Program-made: the position numbers and the translations under genes
NCBI GenBank assembly: GCA_030427385.1
Contig: JAUHWR010000001.1
Location: 1,980,042-2,044,041, forward strand
Source of the DNA: Alphaproteobacteria bacterium
GTDB taxonomy: Bacteria > Pseudomonadota > Alphaproteobacteria > Micavibrionales > Micavibrionaceae
DNA length: 64,000 nucleotides
Direction of reading: 5' to 3'
Notes under the pieces: generated by a model
The model's database searches: none
What the model was told of the DNA's origin: nothing
What the model saw: only the letters and a program-made list of their open reading frames with translations
Part shown: positions 16,792 through 26,290 of the stretch, piece after piece
Position numbering within the stretch: the stretch's first letter is position 1
Layout of the letters: every line of letters begins with the position of its first letter

Positions 16792-17517
16792 ATGGTGTTA
16801 ACATTTTCACAAACCGGCCTTCCCGATCGTCCGAATTTTCGCAATGCTTTCGCGGTTGCCTATGAGCATTATCCGGAGCAGCCGGAAATCATCGAGTTGA
16901 TTTCGGAGCTTACCGGTTGGAGCGCCGATGAATTGTTTTTGCGAAGTCGAGTAGGGCCCGCCTTAATCTTAGCGGAGATGGGGGATGCCGTGTCCGATAA
17001 TGTTGCCGCTTATGCCATGGTAGATTTGACCTTGCGCATGAATGCAGAGACGATAAACGCGTTAAGTCCCGCCATGCAAGTGAGTGCCAAGGGGTTGTTG
17101 GCATTTAGCAATAAGTTGATGGCGGCGCAGGAAAATAATGATGATTTAAGTAAAGCATATTTGGATGGCATGGCCGAACAGCAAGTAACGCCGGAAGATT
17201 TCAAGCGGGCGGTGCTTCAAGATCAGATTTCCGATCTGGAGATGACACGGGCAAGCATCTGTTTTTTACAGGCGCAATCCATCGCAGGGTATAATTTTTT
17301 AAGAGATATGCCTTTTAATTGCCGAGATCATTATGAATTAGCGATAATGATGAGTGATTCTTTGGAGGTTACCGATGCGCAAGTGGGCGATATGCCTTCG
17401 CCTTTATCGAAAAAGTATCAAACAGCGCGTCATGAAGTGGCCGATCGCATCGTTGAATTAAATTGGTTAGCGGATGAGCAGTATTCTATGGAGCCCAGCG
17501 ATGCAATGTTATGTTAG
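16792..17517 (+). CDS. Unrecognised acidic helical protein
   Basis: I do not recognise this 241-residue protein. It is acidic and predominantly helical (SPAMQVSAKGLLAFSNKL, RAVLQDQISDLEMTRASI), without a signal peptide or membrane segment. The start at ATG 16792 has GAGG seven bases upstream. It is the first of several small unassigned genes between pheS and purD. The others are separated from it by gaps, so they need not form an operon. Confidence 0.6.
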   Translation: MVLTFSQTGLPDRPNFRNAFAVAYEHYPEQPEIIELISELTGWSADELFLRSRVGPALILAEMGDAVSDNVAAYAMVDLTLRMNAETINALSPAMQVSAKGLLAFSNKLMAAQENNDDLSKAYLDGMAEQQVTPEDFKRAVLQDQISDLEMTRASICFLQAQSIAGYNFLRDMPFNCRDHYELAIMMSDSLEVTDAQVGDMPSPLSKKYQTARHEVADRIVELNWLADEQYSMEPSDAMLC

Positions 17518-17617
17518 GGGTCTTAAAATAAGTAATTAAATTTAGGGATGTTCACAAATGAGGCGTGATTATATCAATCCATAAATTGACATATTTCTTT
17601 GTTTTGTATAAAATTTT

Positions 17618-18436
17618 ATGATGAATCCGTTATTATCAGGCGCCGCAATGATTGCCAGCTTATTTATAGCTGAGCCGAACGCCGCGAATGCGGGGGATAT
17701 TCGTAAGGATTTTAAGGAGGGTGTTGATAGCTCTGAAATGGATACTACGCCGCAGGCAACTGTTCCTGAATTGACGGAAGAGGCGGTTGTTGCGGCGCTA
17801 AAAGATCATATTAATTTTTTCTATAAAATTTATTCTGAAGATTCTGATAAGCCTTGGAGCAGTCAGACCATAATAAATCCAAAGGAGATACGCGAAATTG
17901 CGGGCGCAACGATGGAGCAAATTGCCCCCCTTGGATTGACCAAGGATACAGATTTATCCATTACATTATCGCCTGAGTTTTCGCTACCTACTTTTGATGA
18001 CATATATAATATTGCAGATTTGACGATTATAACGGATCCTGTTTCGATTGAAGCATTGAAACAAAACCTTGCTTTAGAGGCAAGTCAGCAAATTCGCCAG
18101 GAATATACGGATGACGTATTGCAGGCAAAAATGGATGAATTGGGTGTTATTGCCGAAAACAGAGCAGAATTTATCACAGCTTTTTATAACAGCACCAGCC
18201 CCGAAGCCATTGCAGAAACGTTAGAGGATGCAGATGTTTTGGCGTTGCACATTCAAGAGCAAGTTAATGAAATTTTAGATGGCATTGCAGAGAGAGTTAT
18301 GGCGGAGCCTAATTTAGGGATCATGACTATCGTTACAAGATATCTTGGATTAAATGAGCTCGCTCCTATTGAAGCGCCAGATAATGTTGAAGGCGGAATT
18401 GACCGATCCGTTCATCTTACTAATTCTTCATTTTGA
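17618..18436 (+). CDS. Unrecognised exported protein
   Basis: The 272-residue protein has a probable signal peptide (LLSGAAMIASLFIAEPNAANA, cleaved near residue 25). An acidic helical body rich in Glu, Asp and Ile follows. No catalytic motif or known domain stands out. Repeated patterns of the type EALKQNLALEASQQIRQEY suggest long helices. The preceding 100 bases are AT-rich and could hold the promoter. No ribosome-binding site of note precedes ATG 17618; the second codon is also ATG. Confidence 0.55.
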   Translation: MMNPLLSGAAMIASLFIAEPNAANAGDIRKDFKEGVDSSEMDTTPQATVPELTEEAVVAALKDHINFFYKIYSEDSDKPWSSQTIINPKEIREIAGATMEQIAPLGLTKDTDLSITLSPEFSLPTFDDIYNIADLTIITDPVSIEALKQNLALEASQQIRQEYTDDVLQAKMDELGVIAENRAEFITAFYNSTSPEAIAETLEDADVLALHIQEQVNEILDGIAERVMAEPNLGIMTIVTRYLGLNELAPIEAPDNVEGGIDRSVHLTNSSF

Positions 18437-18482
18437 ATATCGAACTTTAATATTCTAAAGATCACTCCGCCAGAATTTTTTA

Positions 18483-18746
18483 TTATGTATGGGCGGGATC
18501 TATGACGTGGATTGACACAAGTTGATCGGGGGAAAGGCGGCGCGGCGTAATCTCCGCGAAGGGTGCGCTTGTGGTAATTTCAACATTTGTCTTTGGCTTC
18601 AGGGCGGCATAAGCCTGTTGTTCCTGACAAAGAGGAAGGTCGATTTTGTGGGTGTTCCCCGTTGCGCTTTGGAAATGGAATGTCATTCTTTGTCCATTGA
18701 TGCCATCTGGCTCGTAATCGATGGTGCCTTGATATGTTTGTGTCAT
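18483..18746 (-). CDS. Unrecognised small protein
   Basis: An 87-residue product starts at ATG 18746 (MTQTYQGTIDYEPDG). A TTG start at 18830 would add 28 residues, but these are less plausible. The composition suggests a small beta-rich domain (RMTFHFQSATGNTHKIDLPL) with two PDQL/EITP-like loops. It has no signal peptide or membrane segment. It sits between two plus-strand genes and is transcribed against them. Confidence 0.45.
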   Translation of the reverse strand: MTQTYQGTIDYEPDGINGQRMTFHFQSATGNTHKIDLPLCQEQQAYAALKPKTNVEITTSAPFAEITPRRLSPDQLVSIHVIDPAHT

Positions 18747-18857
18747 GATGCGGATTTTATCACCTTTTTCATAAAGAATAAAGGTGCGCTGATAAAAGAA
18801 ATTGACGATTTTTCTATTTTCATATAACAATAACTCATAAATATAAAGGGTGCAAAC

Positions 18858-19502
18858 ATGAATATGCTAACAGTAGTTGATACTTTTAATAAAGAGTCAG
18901 TAGGCCAGTTCTTTTTATTATCACGCGATGTGCAAGTGGCCGTTGCCCGTAAAATTCAAAAAGCAGAAGGCGCGCCGTATTTTGATGCGTTATTTGAGGC
19001 TGTTTTAAGCTCGAAGCATCCTGAGGTTTTGCAGGAACTTGTAAGCTATGCCAATGAAGAGTTTTTAACGCCAGAGCGTGCCTTGGCTATTATTGATAAA
19101 AATAATATGGAGGCCACCAGACGGCTGATTGCTAAAAAAGATATTATTACTGCCGAGATTGCTTTGGCCATAATTACCGCCGAGGGGGCGGATAATGGTG
19201 ATATGATGTATGATCTGTTGGAAAACAGATCGCCCGACGTTATGACGCCGGATGTGATCGATGCCGTCTTTGAGAAGGGTAATCTGCGCGGGTTTTTGGC
19301 GCTGGCGAGAAATGAAAATCCGGAGATTTTAACCGAAGATCTTGCACGCCGATTAACAGAAGTCGCGCCCGATTTTGTGAATATGAAGCGTGACCCCATT
19401 ATGCTTAGTTTGGAAAATAACAACGCCTATTGCGCATTAGTGCAGGAAGCGGAAGAAAATTATAAACGACTTTTAGACGGCCTATTTATTTACACTCTAT
19501 AG
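18858..19502 (+). CDS. Helical-repeat protein, possibly DUF2336-like
   Basis: The 214-residue protein shows repeated helix pairs of about 25-30 residues. Their pattern resembles LTPERALAIIDKNNMEATRR, ITAEIALAIITAEGADNGDM and MTPDVIDAVFEKGNLRGFL. This looks like a HEAT-like solenoid of the kind found in alphaproteobacterial DUF2336 proteins, but I cannot confirm the family by eye. There is no catalytic motif, and a scaffold or partner-binding role is likely. GGGTGC precedes ATG 18858 closely. It converges with purD. Confidence 0.55.
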   Translation: MNMLTVVDTFNKESVGQFFLLSRDVQVAVARKIQKAEGAPYFDALFEAVLSSKHPEVLQELVSYANEEFLTPERALAIIDKNNMEATRRLIAKKDIITAEIALAIITAEGADNGDMMYDLLENRSPDVMTPDVIDAVFEKGNLRGFLALARNENPEILTEDLARRLTEVAPDFVNMKRDPIMLSLENNNAYCALVQEAEENYKRLLDGLFIYTL

Positions 19503-19529
19503 AGTAAAATTAGATTTGCGTCATTCCCA

Positions 19530-20804
19530 TTACTTAACCGCCCGCCAGCCAATGTCTTTCCGGTAGAAGCCGTCCGGCCAGTCGATTTTGCTGCAGGACT
19601 CATATGCCTTTTCCTGCGCGGAGGCAATGTCCTGTGCGATGGCGGTAACATTTAAGACGCGGCCGCCGGAATTGACCAATTTGTCACCATCCATTTTGGT
19701 GCCGGCATGGAAAATTTTAATATCGCCCGCCAGTTCGGCGATCTCTAAATTTTTGATTTCCGTATTTTTCTCATAAGAGTTCGGATAGCCGTTTGCCGCC
19801 ATGACCACCGTCAAGGCCGCCATATCATGCCAGTTAATATTATTTACAAATGCGCCGAGTTTACCGGTTGCGGCGGCGTGGAGAATGTCCACCAGATCGC
19901 TGTTCAGGCGCATCATTAAAACCTGACATTCCGGATCACCGAAGCGGGCGTTATATTCAATTAATTTTGGCGCGCCGTCTTTGATCATTAAACCCGCATA
20001 TAATACACCTGCAAAGGGGCAGCCCTCGGTGGTCATGCCCGCAATGGTGGGGGTGATAATTTGCTGCAGTATTTTTTCTTCCAGAGCGGGTGTTAAAAGC
20101 GGCGGTGGGGAATAGGCGCCCATGCCGCCCGTATTGGGGCCTTTATCGCCGTCAAAGGCGCGTTTATGATCTTGGGCGGCGGAGAAGGGGAGCGCGATTT
20201 TACCATCGGATAGAGCAAAATAGCTAAGCTCTTCGCCATCTAAAAATTCTTCAATGACGACTTCATGTCCTGCCTCGCCGAATTTATTTCCGGAGAGCAT
20301 ATCATCGATCGCGCCAAAGGCATCAGCTTCATTTTCACAGATCAAAACGCCCTTTCCGGCGGCAAGACCGTCAGCCTTGACGACGATCGGCGTGCCGTTT
20401 TGCTGCACAAATTTTTTGGCGGCGGCGGGATCGGTAAAGCGTCCATAGGCGGCGGTGGGAATGTTATATTTGGCGCAAAGGTCTTTCATGAACCCTTTTG
20501 AGCCTTCTAGTTGTGCCGCCAGTTTGGAGGGTCCAAAGCAGGGGGTTCCCGCGCCGCGGATTGTATCGGCAAGACCATCGACCAGCGGGGCTTCGGGTCC
20601 GATGACCACGAAATCGATTTGATGATCGGTGATAAAGTCCAGAACGGCCTGATGATCTTCCACATTCAGAGAGACGCAGGTCGCATTTTGCGCGATGCCC
20701 GCATTGCCCGGTGCGCAAAACAGTTTTTCACATTTGGGGGAACGGGATAATTTCCAAGCCAGCGCATGTTCACGGCCGCCGGAACCGATAAGGAGAATAT
20801 TCAT
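19530..20804 (-). CDS. purD: Phosphoribosylamine-glycine ligase (GAR synthetase)
   Basis: The enzyme catalyses the second step of de novo purine synthesis, ligating glycine to phosphoribosylamine with ATP. The length of 424 residues is standard. Recognisable landmarks are the N-terminal GSGGREHALAWKL, the ATP-grasp segments IVVKADGLAAGKGVL and EEFLDGEELSYFALSDG, the signature GPNTGGMGAYSPPP, and the metal-binding EYNARFGDPECQ. All key motifs are intact. No other purine gene is adjacent. It stands alone between two unassigned genes transcribed in the opposite direction. Confidence 0.97.
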   Translation of the reverse strand: MNILLIGSGGREHALAWKLSRSPKCEKLFCAPGNAGIAQNATCVSLNVEDHQAVLDFITDHQIDFVVIGPEAPLVDGLADTIRGAGTPCFGPSKLAAQLEGSKGFMKDLCAKYNIPTAAYGRFTDPAAAKKFVQQNGTPIVVKADGLAAGKGVLICENEADAFGAIDDMLSGNKFGEAGHEVVIEEFLDGEELSYFALSDGKIALPFSAAQDHKRAFDGDKGPNTGGMGAYSPPPLLTPALEEKILQQIITPTIAGMTTEGCPFAGVLYAGLMIKDGAPKLIEYNARFGDPECQVLMMRLNSDLVDILHAAATGKLGAFVNNINWHDMAALTVVMAANGYPNSYEKNTEIKNLEIAELAGDIKIFHAGTKMDGDKLVNSGGRVLNVTAIAQDIASAQEKAYESCSKIDWPDGFYRKDIGWRAVK

Positions 20805-20928
20805 ACGGGCAAATTACATTTATTTTCTGATTTGTACAAGGCTATGACTCAGACGGTGATGGCAGGTTTTTCTTTACGTAATGACTATAAAACGGTATGA
20901 GTATAGTCAAAATAAACGGAGGTAACCA

Positions 20929-21414
20929 ATGGGTGTCGTGAATATAATCAGCAACTTTGTTGATGCTGTACGGGACAGAATCAATAAAGGACCGATTGAA
21001 GAGTTAAGAGTGTATAAGATCGGCGAAACTTATTCTTTTCGTCGTTGGTATATGGATTTGTGTTTAGACAAAGGTGATTGGGTTGTTGATTTAAAACCCT
21101 ATGCAGATGGGCAAGATACAAAACATTATCAACCTGCTACGTTTGATGATAGCGGATTTCGCAGTTTGGGTAATCCATTTCCAGTTCCTTTTGGTGAAGA
21201 AGGAAATATTAAGATGGTTCCTTGTGCCGTTTTACGTGGGCATAGATTGAAGGAACGTTTTATGAATCGCGAATACTTAACATATGCAGATGACGTCATC
21301 TCAGCCCCTGAACAGGATATTGTGGCAGAGATCACAGCCCCGCCGGAAAGTTGCGGAAATATAGATGCCGGTTTCAGCACACAAAATTCGCCCTTAGTCG
21401 ATAAGAGCAGTTAG
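20929..21414 (+). CDS. Unrecognised protein
   Basis: I do not recognise this 161-residue protein. It is preceded by a good GGAGG site seven bases before ATG 20929. The central part (YSFRRWYMDLCLDKGDWVVD) is aromatic-rich, and the C-terminal 40 residues look disordered. There is no signal peptide. Its stop codon abuts that of the convergent putA gene with no spacer. Confidence 0.55.
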   Translation: MGVVNIISNFVDAVRDRINKGPIEELRVYKIGETYSFRRWYMDLCLDKGDWVVDLKPYADGQDTKHYQPATFDDSGFRSLGNPFPVPFGEEGNIKMVPCAVLRGHRLKERFMNREYLTYADDVISAPEQDIVAEITAPPESCGNIDAGFSTQNSPLVDKSS

Positions 21415-24375
21415 TTATTCCCCCAGTGAGACCAAGCTTGCATTCCCGCCGCTGGCGGTGGTGTCGGTGGAGATGACTTTTTCGAGGGCGAATGCCTTGA
21501 GATAGTCAGGGCCGCCGGCTTTGGGGCCTGTGCCGGATAGGCCGCGCCCGCCAAAGGGTTGTGAGCCAACGACTGCGCCCGTCATGCCGCGATTAATATA
21601 GATATTACCGCATTTAATAGCGCGTGCGGTGGCAAGGGCGCGGGATTTAATACGTGTATGCATACCAAAAGTTAAGCCATAACCGCTTTGATTAATTTCC
21701 TTTAAGACGTGATCCAGCGAGGCAATATTATAGCGAATGACATGAAGGACAGGGCCGAAGACTTCGCCTTTTTCCAGCATGTCCATGGATTTAATCTCAA
21801 AGGCGCATGGCGCGAAATAAAATTCATCACTTTGTTTAACATTTAGCGGGGCGGTGGCGATGTGTTTGGCGTTAGCTTCCAGAAATTTACGGTGGGAGAC
21901 AAGGCGGTTATGAGCATCCCCGTCAATCACAGGCCCGATATCGGTGGAGATATTCGCCGGATCGCCCAATTTGAGGGTTTTCATGGCGCCGGTCAGCATA
22001 TCCAGAATTTTATCGGCGATTTCATTTTGTACATAGAGGACGCGTAGCGCCGAGCAGCGTTGCCCCGCAGAGCCGAATGCGCTGCTTAGAACATCATCCA
22101 CGACCTGTTCGGGGAGAGCCGTGCTGTCGATAATCATGGCATTTTGCCCGCCGGTTTCCGCGATTAAGGGGACAATCGGCCCTTCATTGGCGGCAAGGGT
22201 CATGTTGATTTTTTTAGCCACTTCGGTGGAACCGGTAAAGGCAACGCCCGCGACATGTTCATGATAAATCAGCTCCGCGCCGATTTGCCCATCGCCAAAG
22301 ACCAATTGCACGATATCCTTTGGAAGGCCTGCACTTTCCATTAATTCCAGAACTTTGGCAGCAATTTTCGGGGTTTGTTCGGCGGGTTTGGCGATGACCG
22401 AATTGCCCGCCATAACGGCCGCAACGATTTGCCCGGTAAAGATCGCCAGCGGGAAGTTCCATGGGCTGATGCAGATAAATGTACCGCGCGGTTTATAATA
22501 AAGTTTATTTGTCTCCCCTGTTGGTCCCGGCAGATCCGAGCCGTCTTCGGAGAATTGTTCACGCCCGCGCGCGGCGTAATAGCGGCAAAAATCAATGGCT
22601 TCGCGCACTTCGGCTTCGGCGTCGGAGATGGTTTTCTTGCCTTCAATCACCAGATGCGCGATCAAATCAAGTTTATGTTGCTGAAAAGCTTTGGCAATAT
22701 TGTCCAAAATATCGGCGCGTTTTTGAGATGGTGTTTCCGACCATTTATGAAAGGCGGGGCGTGCCCGTTGGAATTTGATTTCAACCTCGGATTGGATGGT
22801 GTCCTTAATAATGGTGGCGTCGATTTTGTTGCGGCGCTGATTAATCAGTTCTTTGATCTGGTCCAGATATTTTTGGTCGGATAAATCTATACCCTTTGAA
22901 TTTGGGCGGCTTCCGAACAGATCCGCAGGCAGGCGAATATGCGGATGACGCATTGTTTCGGATTGTTTTGATGCCGTCACCGGATCGGTTATAAGCGCGG
23001 CAGGGGGCGTTGTTTCATCATATAATTTATGTATGAAGGACGAATTGGCACCGTTTTCAAGTAATCTTCGTACCAAATAAGGGAGCAATTCCTCATGCTT
23101 GCCAACGGGGGCATAGACGGTGACGGTACAGCCGGTATCATCCTGTACTTGTTTGAATAAACCCTCTGCCATGCCGTGTAATCTTTGGAATTCATAATCT
23201 GCCGCGCTGCCCGCCGATTCAATGATGGCGGCGATGGTGTGGGCGTTATGCGTGCCGAACATCGGGTAAATATGTTTGGGATGATCCAGCATTTTTTGCG
23301 CGCAGACAAGGTAGGATAAATCGGAGTGACATTTGCGCGTGAAGACGGGAAAATCATCCAGCCCCGCAATCTGGGCATGTTTGATTTCCGTATCCCAATA
23401 TGCACCTTTGACAAGACGGATACGGATGCGGCGGCCAGATTGTTCGGATAAGGTCAGGAGATGATCAATTAATGGCAGGGCGCGTTTTTGATAGGCCTGC
23501 ACCGCCAACCCCAGTTTATTCCAGTCCTTTGGCGCGGCGCGTAGGACGCGGTCAAAAATTTCCAAGGACATATCCAGACGATCTGCCTCCTCTGCATCCA
23601 CAGTCAGGGCGATGTTATATTGGGCGGCAAGGGTGCAAAGATGGCGCAGTTTATCCGCCAAAAGCGGCACGCAAATGCCGGATTGCGCGGTTTCATAACG
23701 CGGATGTAGTGCAGAAAGTTTAATGGAAATTCCGGCAGGTTTCAGCATATCCGCTTTGCCGATGGCTTCAATCGCGGCGGCGTAACTCTCAAAAAACTTT
23801 TCGGCATCTTCCAAGGTGCGCGCGCCTTCGCCGAGCATGTCAAAGGAATAATCCTCTCGCGGGTTTTTGGAGGAGATCGCAAGTGCCTTTGTGATGGTCT
23901 CACCGAGGACAAATTGATGTCCCATCTTACGGATTGCGCTCTCTATCCCTTTACGGATGAAAGGTTCCCCGATTTTGCCGAACATGCTGTTCAGGGTGGA
24001 TTTAGAGGCGATAATCCCCGCACCGGCAAAACGCGTGAACCAGTTCGCCGCGCTTTGCGGGTTATTCCAGGTGGCATCATTCAGGCGATCCTTCATGAGC
24101 GCGCTGCGCGTTGCGCTATCAGGGACACGTAAATATGCCTCTGCCAAGGTCATCATCGTGCGCCCCTCATCAGAATTTAAGGGATATTGTTTTAAGAAGG
24201 TTTCTAATGTGCCGAGTTTATGTGTATTAGCGCGGGTGCGCACGATCAGGTCAGAAGCACGATTATGAACTTTATCGGCAAGCCCTGCCGGCCAGTTCAC
24301 CTCACGTAATAATGCCTCGACGCAAGTGGCTTCGTCTTTGAGTTTATAGCTTTGATAGGGACTCTTTGCATTCAT
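21415..24375 (-). CDS. putA: Bifunctional proline dehydrogenase / P5C dehydrogenase
   Basis: This 986-residue enzyme oxidises proline to glutamate. The FAD-binding proline dehydrogenase domain covers about residues 60-470 (GISIKLSALHPRYE, RIRIRLVKGAYWD, YEFQRLHGMAEGL). The NAD-dependent P5C dehydrogenase domain covers about 510-965, with FICISPWNFPLAIFTGQIVA, the catalytic Glu in LIAETGGQNAMI and the catalytic Cys in GSAGQRCSALRVLY. The N-terminal ribbon-helix-helix DNA-binding domain found in enterobacterial PutA is absent, as in the short PutA form common in alphaproteobacteria. It therefore should not self-regulate. The gene is divergent from xseA. Confidence 0.97.
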   Translation of the reverse strand: MNAKSPYQSYKLKDEATCVEALLREVNWPAGLADKVHNRASDLIVRTRANTHKLGTLETFLKQYPLNSDEGRTMMTLAEAYLRVPDSATRSALMKDRLNDATWNNPQSAANWFTRFAGAGIIASKSTLNSMFGKIGEPFIRKGIESAIRKMGHQFVLGETITKALAISSKNPREDYSFDMLGEGARTLEDAEKFFESYAAAIEAIGKADMLKPAGISIKLSALHPRYETAQSGICVPLLADKLRHLCTLAAQYNIALTVDAEEADRLDMSLEIFDRVLRAAPKDWNKLGLAVQAYQKRALPLIDHLLTLSEQSGRRIRIRLVKGAYWDTEIKHAQIAGLDDFPVFTRKCHSDLSYLVCAQKMLDHPKHIYPMFGTHNAHTIAAIIESAGSAADYEFQRLHGMAEGLFKQVQDDTGCTVTVYAPVGKHEELLPYLVRRLLENGANSSFIHKLYDETTPPAALITDPVTASKQSETMRHPHIRLPADLFGSRPNSKGIDLSDQKYLDQIKELINQRRNKIDATIIKDTIQSEVEIKFQRARPAFHKWSETPSQKRADILDNIAKAFQQHKLDLIAHLVIEGKKTISDAEAEVREAIDFCRYYAARGREQFSEDGSDLPGPTGETNKLYYKPRGTFICISPWNFPLAIFTGQIVAAVMAGNSVIAKPAEQTPKIAAKVLELMESAGLPKDIVQLVFGDGQIGAELIYHEHVAGVAFTGSTEVAKKINMTLAANEGPIVPLIAETGGQNAMIIDSTALPEQVVDDVLSSAFGSAGQRCSALRVLYVQNEIADKILDMLTGAMKTLKLGDPANISTDIGPVIDGDAHNRLVSHRKFLEANAKHIATAPLNVKQSDEFYFAPCAFEIKSMDMLEKGEVFGPVLHVIRYNIASLDHVLKEINQSGYGLTFGMHTRIKSRALATARAIKCGNIYINRGMTGAVVGSQPFGGRGLSGTGPKAGGPDYLKAFALEKVISTDTTASGGNASLVSLGE

Positions 24376-24479
24376 GGAGAGTTTATTCTATCCGTTTCGG
24401 GTGATCTGGGGAATAGTTAAATACAAAATCATCCACGTCTTCGTGCTTTAAAATTCTGATTATTTGGCTATGATGAGGA

Positions 24480-25874
24480 ATGCAGGAAACACTCCCTTTG
24501 AATAATGTGCCTGAATTTTCGGTCTCCGAGTTGGCATTTTCCTTGAAAAAAACGATTGAAGATACGTATGGGCGCGTGCGGTTGCGCGGGGAGCTTGGAC
24601 GCTTGACGTTTCATTCCTCCGGTCATTTATACGGCAATATCAAGGATGATAAATCCACCATTGATATTGTATGCTGGCGCGGCAATGTGTCCAAACTTTC
24701 GGTTCGTCCCGAAGAGGGGATTGAGGTGATTTGCACGGGAAAGATGTCATCCTTTCCGGCGCGGTCCAATTATCAATTCCAGATAGAAAGCATGGAGCTG
24801 GCGGGTGAAGGCGCTTTGTTGAAAATGTTGGAAATGCGGAAGAAAAAATTGGCCGCGGAGGGGCTGTTTGATCAAGGCCGTAAGAAAGAATTACCATTTT
24901 TGCCGCAGAGCATTGGCGTGATTACCTCCCCGACCGGCGCGGTGATCCGTGATATCTTGCACCGGATCAGGGAGCGTTTTCCGATGCCCGTCCAGCTTTA
25001 TCCGGTGCGGGTACAGGGGGAGACGGCGGCGGGTGAAGTCCTGCAGGCGATTAGATTTTTCACCGCGCTTTATCATGCGAGCGAGGGACAGTCACTTTTG
25101 GAGATGGGCGAAAAAGTGACTGTCCCTCGAGGAAAAGTGACTGTCCCCAGTGTGTTGATTTTGGCGCGGGGGGGCGGAACATTGGAGGATTTGATGCCGT
25201 TTAACGATGAAGCGGTGGTGCGTGCCGTGGCAGAGTGCCCGATTCCGATCATCAGCGCCATCGGGCATGAAACGGATACGACATTGGTGGATTATGCCGC
25301 CGATCTGCGCGCCCCGACCCCGACGGGGGCTGCGGAAATGGCCGTGCCGGTGCGGGCGAATTTACGCGCGCAGGTCATGGATGATGCGATGCGTTTGGAT
25401 TCCGCGGTGCAACGCCAAATGGATTATGCCGGGCAAAAGCTGCGCGCGGCGCGTTTGAAAGATCCGCAGGCGATTTTAGAAATGAAAGGGCAGGGGCTGG
25501 ATCATAGTGCGCTGCGATTATCTTCCTCATTTGATAAATATTTAGCACGTAAAAAAGAGCAAGCCAGTCGTATCGGCGCGGGATTGCGCCATCCGAAGCA
25601 TGGTTTGGAAGAGAAAAAGCGGCAATTAGCGTTGTATCAAGGGCAGTTTGAGCGATTAGCGCCCGTTCTGACCAAGCAGAAAAAGCAAGAGCTGGACGCA
25701 TTGGGGCGTATGTTGGAAACCTTATCATTTAAATCGGTTCTGGCGCGGGGATATGTTGTGGTGCGCGATGCGAAGAACGGTGATTTGGTGAGCGATGCAC
25801 GCAAAATTACGAGCGACCAAACGTTAGAGTTACAATTTAAAGATGATAAACGCATTAAAGTCACATCTGCATAA
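24480..25874 (+). CDS. xseA: Exodeoxyribonuclease VII large subunit with in-frame repeat insertion
   Basis: The product is the large subunit of exonuclease VII, which degrades single-stranded DNA. The N-terminal OB fold (about 10-105) includes GRVRLRGELGRLTFHSSGHL. The catalytic core contains IGVITSPTGAVIRDILHRI, ILARGGGTLEDLMPFNDEAV and ISAIGHETDTTLVDYAADLR, and a coiled-coil C-terminus completes the protein. Between the FFTALYH helix and the strand SVLILARGG lies an insert of roughly 23 residues encoded by the repeat cluster at 25082-25150. The insert preserves the reading frame. No xseB is adjacent. Confidence 0.95.
   Translation: MQETLPLNNVPEFSVSELAFSLKKTIEDTYGRVRLRGELGRLTFHSSGHLYGNIKDDKSTIDIVCWRGNVSKLSVRPEEGIEVICTGKMSSFPARSNYQFQIESMELAGEGALLKMLEMRKKKLAAEGLFDQGRKKELPFLPQSIGVITSPTGAVIRDILHRIRERFPMPVQLYPVRVQGETAAGEVLQAIRFFTALYHASEGQSLLEMGEKVTVPRGKVTVPSVLILARGGGTLEDLMPFNDEAVVRAVAECPIPIISAIGHETDTTLVDYAADLRAPTPTGAAEMAVPVRANLRAQVMDDAMRLDSAVQRQMDYAGQKLRAARLKDPQAILEMKGQGLDHSALRLSSSFDKYLARKKEQASRIGAGLRHPKHGLEEKKRQLALYQGQFERLAPVLTKQKKQELDALGRMLETLSFKSVLARGYVVVRDAKNGDLVSDARKITSDQTLELQFKDDKRIKVTSA
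25082..25150. repeat. REP-like palindrome cluster inside xseA
   Basis: Inverted arms with the core GGGACAGTCACTTTT lie at 25082-25099 and 25112-25129, separated by 12 bases. A third direct unit (GAGGAAAAGTGACTGTCCCC) follows at 25129-25150. The three-unit order is the same as in the intergenic cluster near 10837. It is translated as part of XseA, giving EGQSLLEMGEKVTVPRGKV. Confidence 0.85.
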
Positions 25875-25951
25875 ACGTGAAAGCTTTGCGTGAGGCGCAG
25901 AGATAGGATATAAGAAAGTCAGAATTATTAAAACATAGAAAGGGAATGATT

Positions 25952-26275
25952 ATGAATAGAATCACATTATGTTTTTGTGCGGCTTTTTTAATGATGCTAT
26001 CCGCCTGCGCTTCCGATAAAGCGCCCTCCAAAGGAGAATTAATGCGCGCGCAAGGGATGCAATATACCGCCACCGCAGATCAATGGGATAATGCCAATGA
26101 GATGATCGAAGACGGCAACGAATTGATTGCCGCGGGTGAAAAATCCGTTAAAAAAGGAGAGTCCTTAATTGATAAAGGCGAGAGCCAGATCAAAAAGGGC
26201 AAAAAAATGGTAAAGAAGGGGACTGCTGCAAAATTAAAAGCGGAAGATGCCTTTCAACTTCAGGATAAAAATTAA
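25952..26275 (+). CDS. Small lipoprotein with heptad-like Lys/Gly/Glu repeats
   Basis: The 107-residue protein has a lipobox signal peptide (FLMMLSACASDK), placing it in the envelope as a lipoprotein. After a short helical region, residues about 55-90 consist of a near-perfect seven-residue repeat of the type KKGESLI / DKGESQI / KKGKKMV. These probably form a charged helix. The start at 25952 is preferred over ATG 25946 because AAAGGGA is spaced six bases from it. It precedes an entericidin-type lipoprotein gene. The function is unknown. Confidence 0.7.
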   Translation: MNRITLCFCAAFLMMLSACASDKAPSKGELMRAQGMQYTATADQWDNANEMIEDGNELIAAGEKSVKKGESLIDKGESQIKKGKKMVKKGTAAKLKAEDAFQLQDKN

Positions 26276-26290
26276 GAAAGGTAATTAATA

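Noticed and set aside
22259-23414. Additional ORFs on both strands within putA
   Set aside because: They are frame shadows of a well-conserved coding sequence, with Arg/Pro/Gly-rich nonsense composition.
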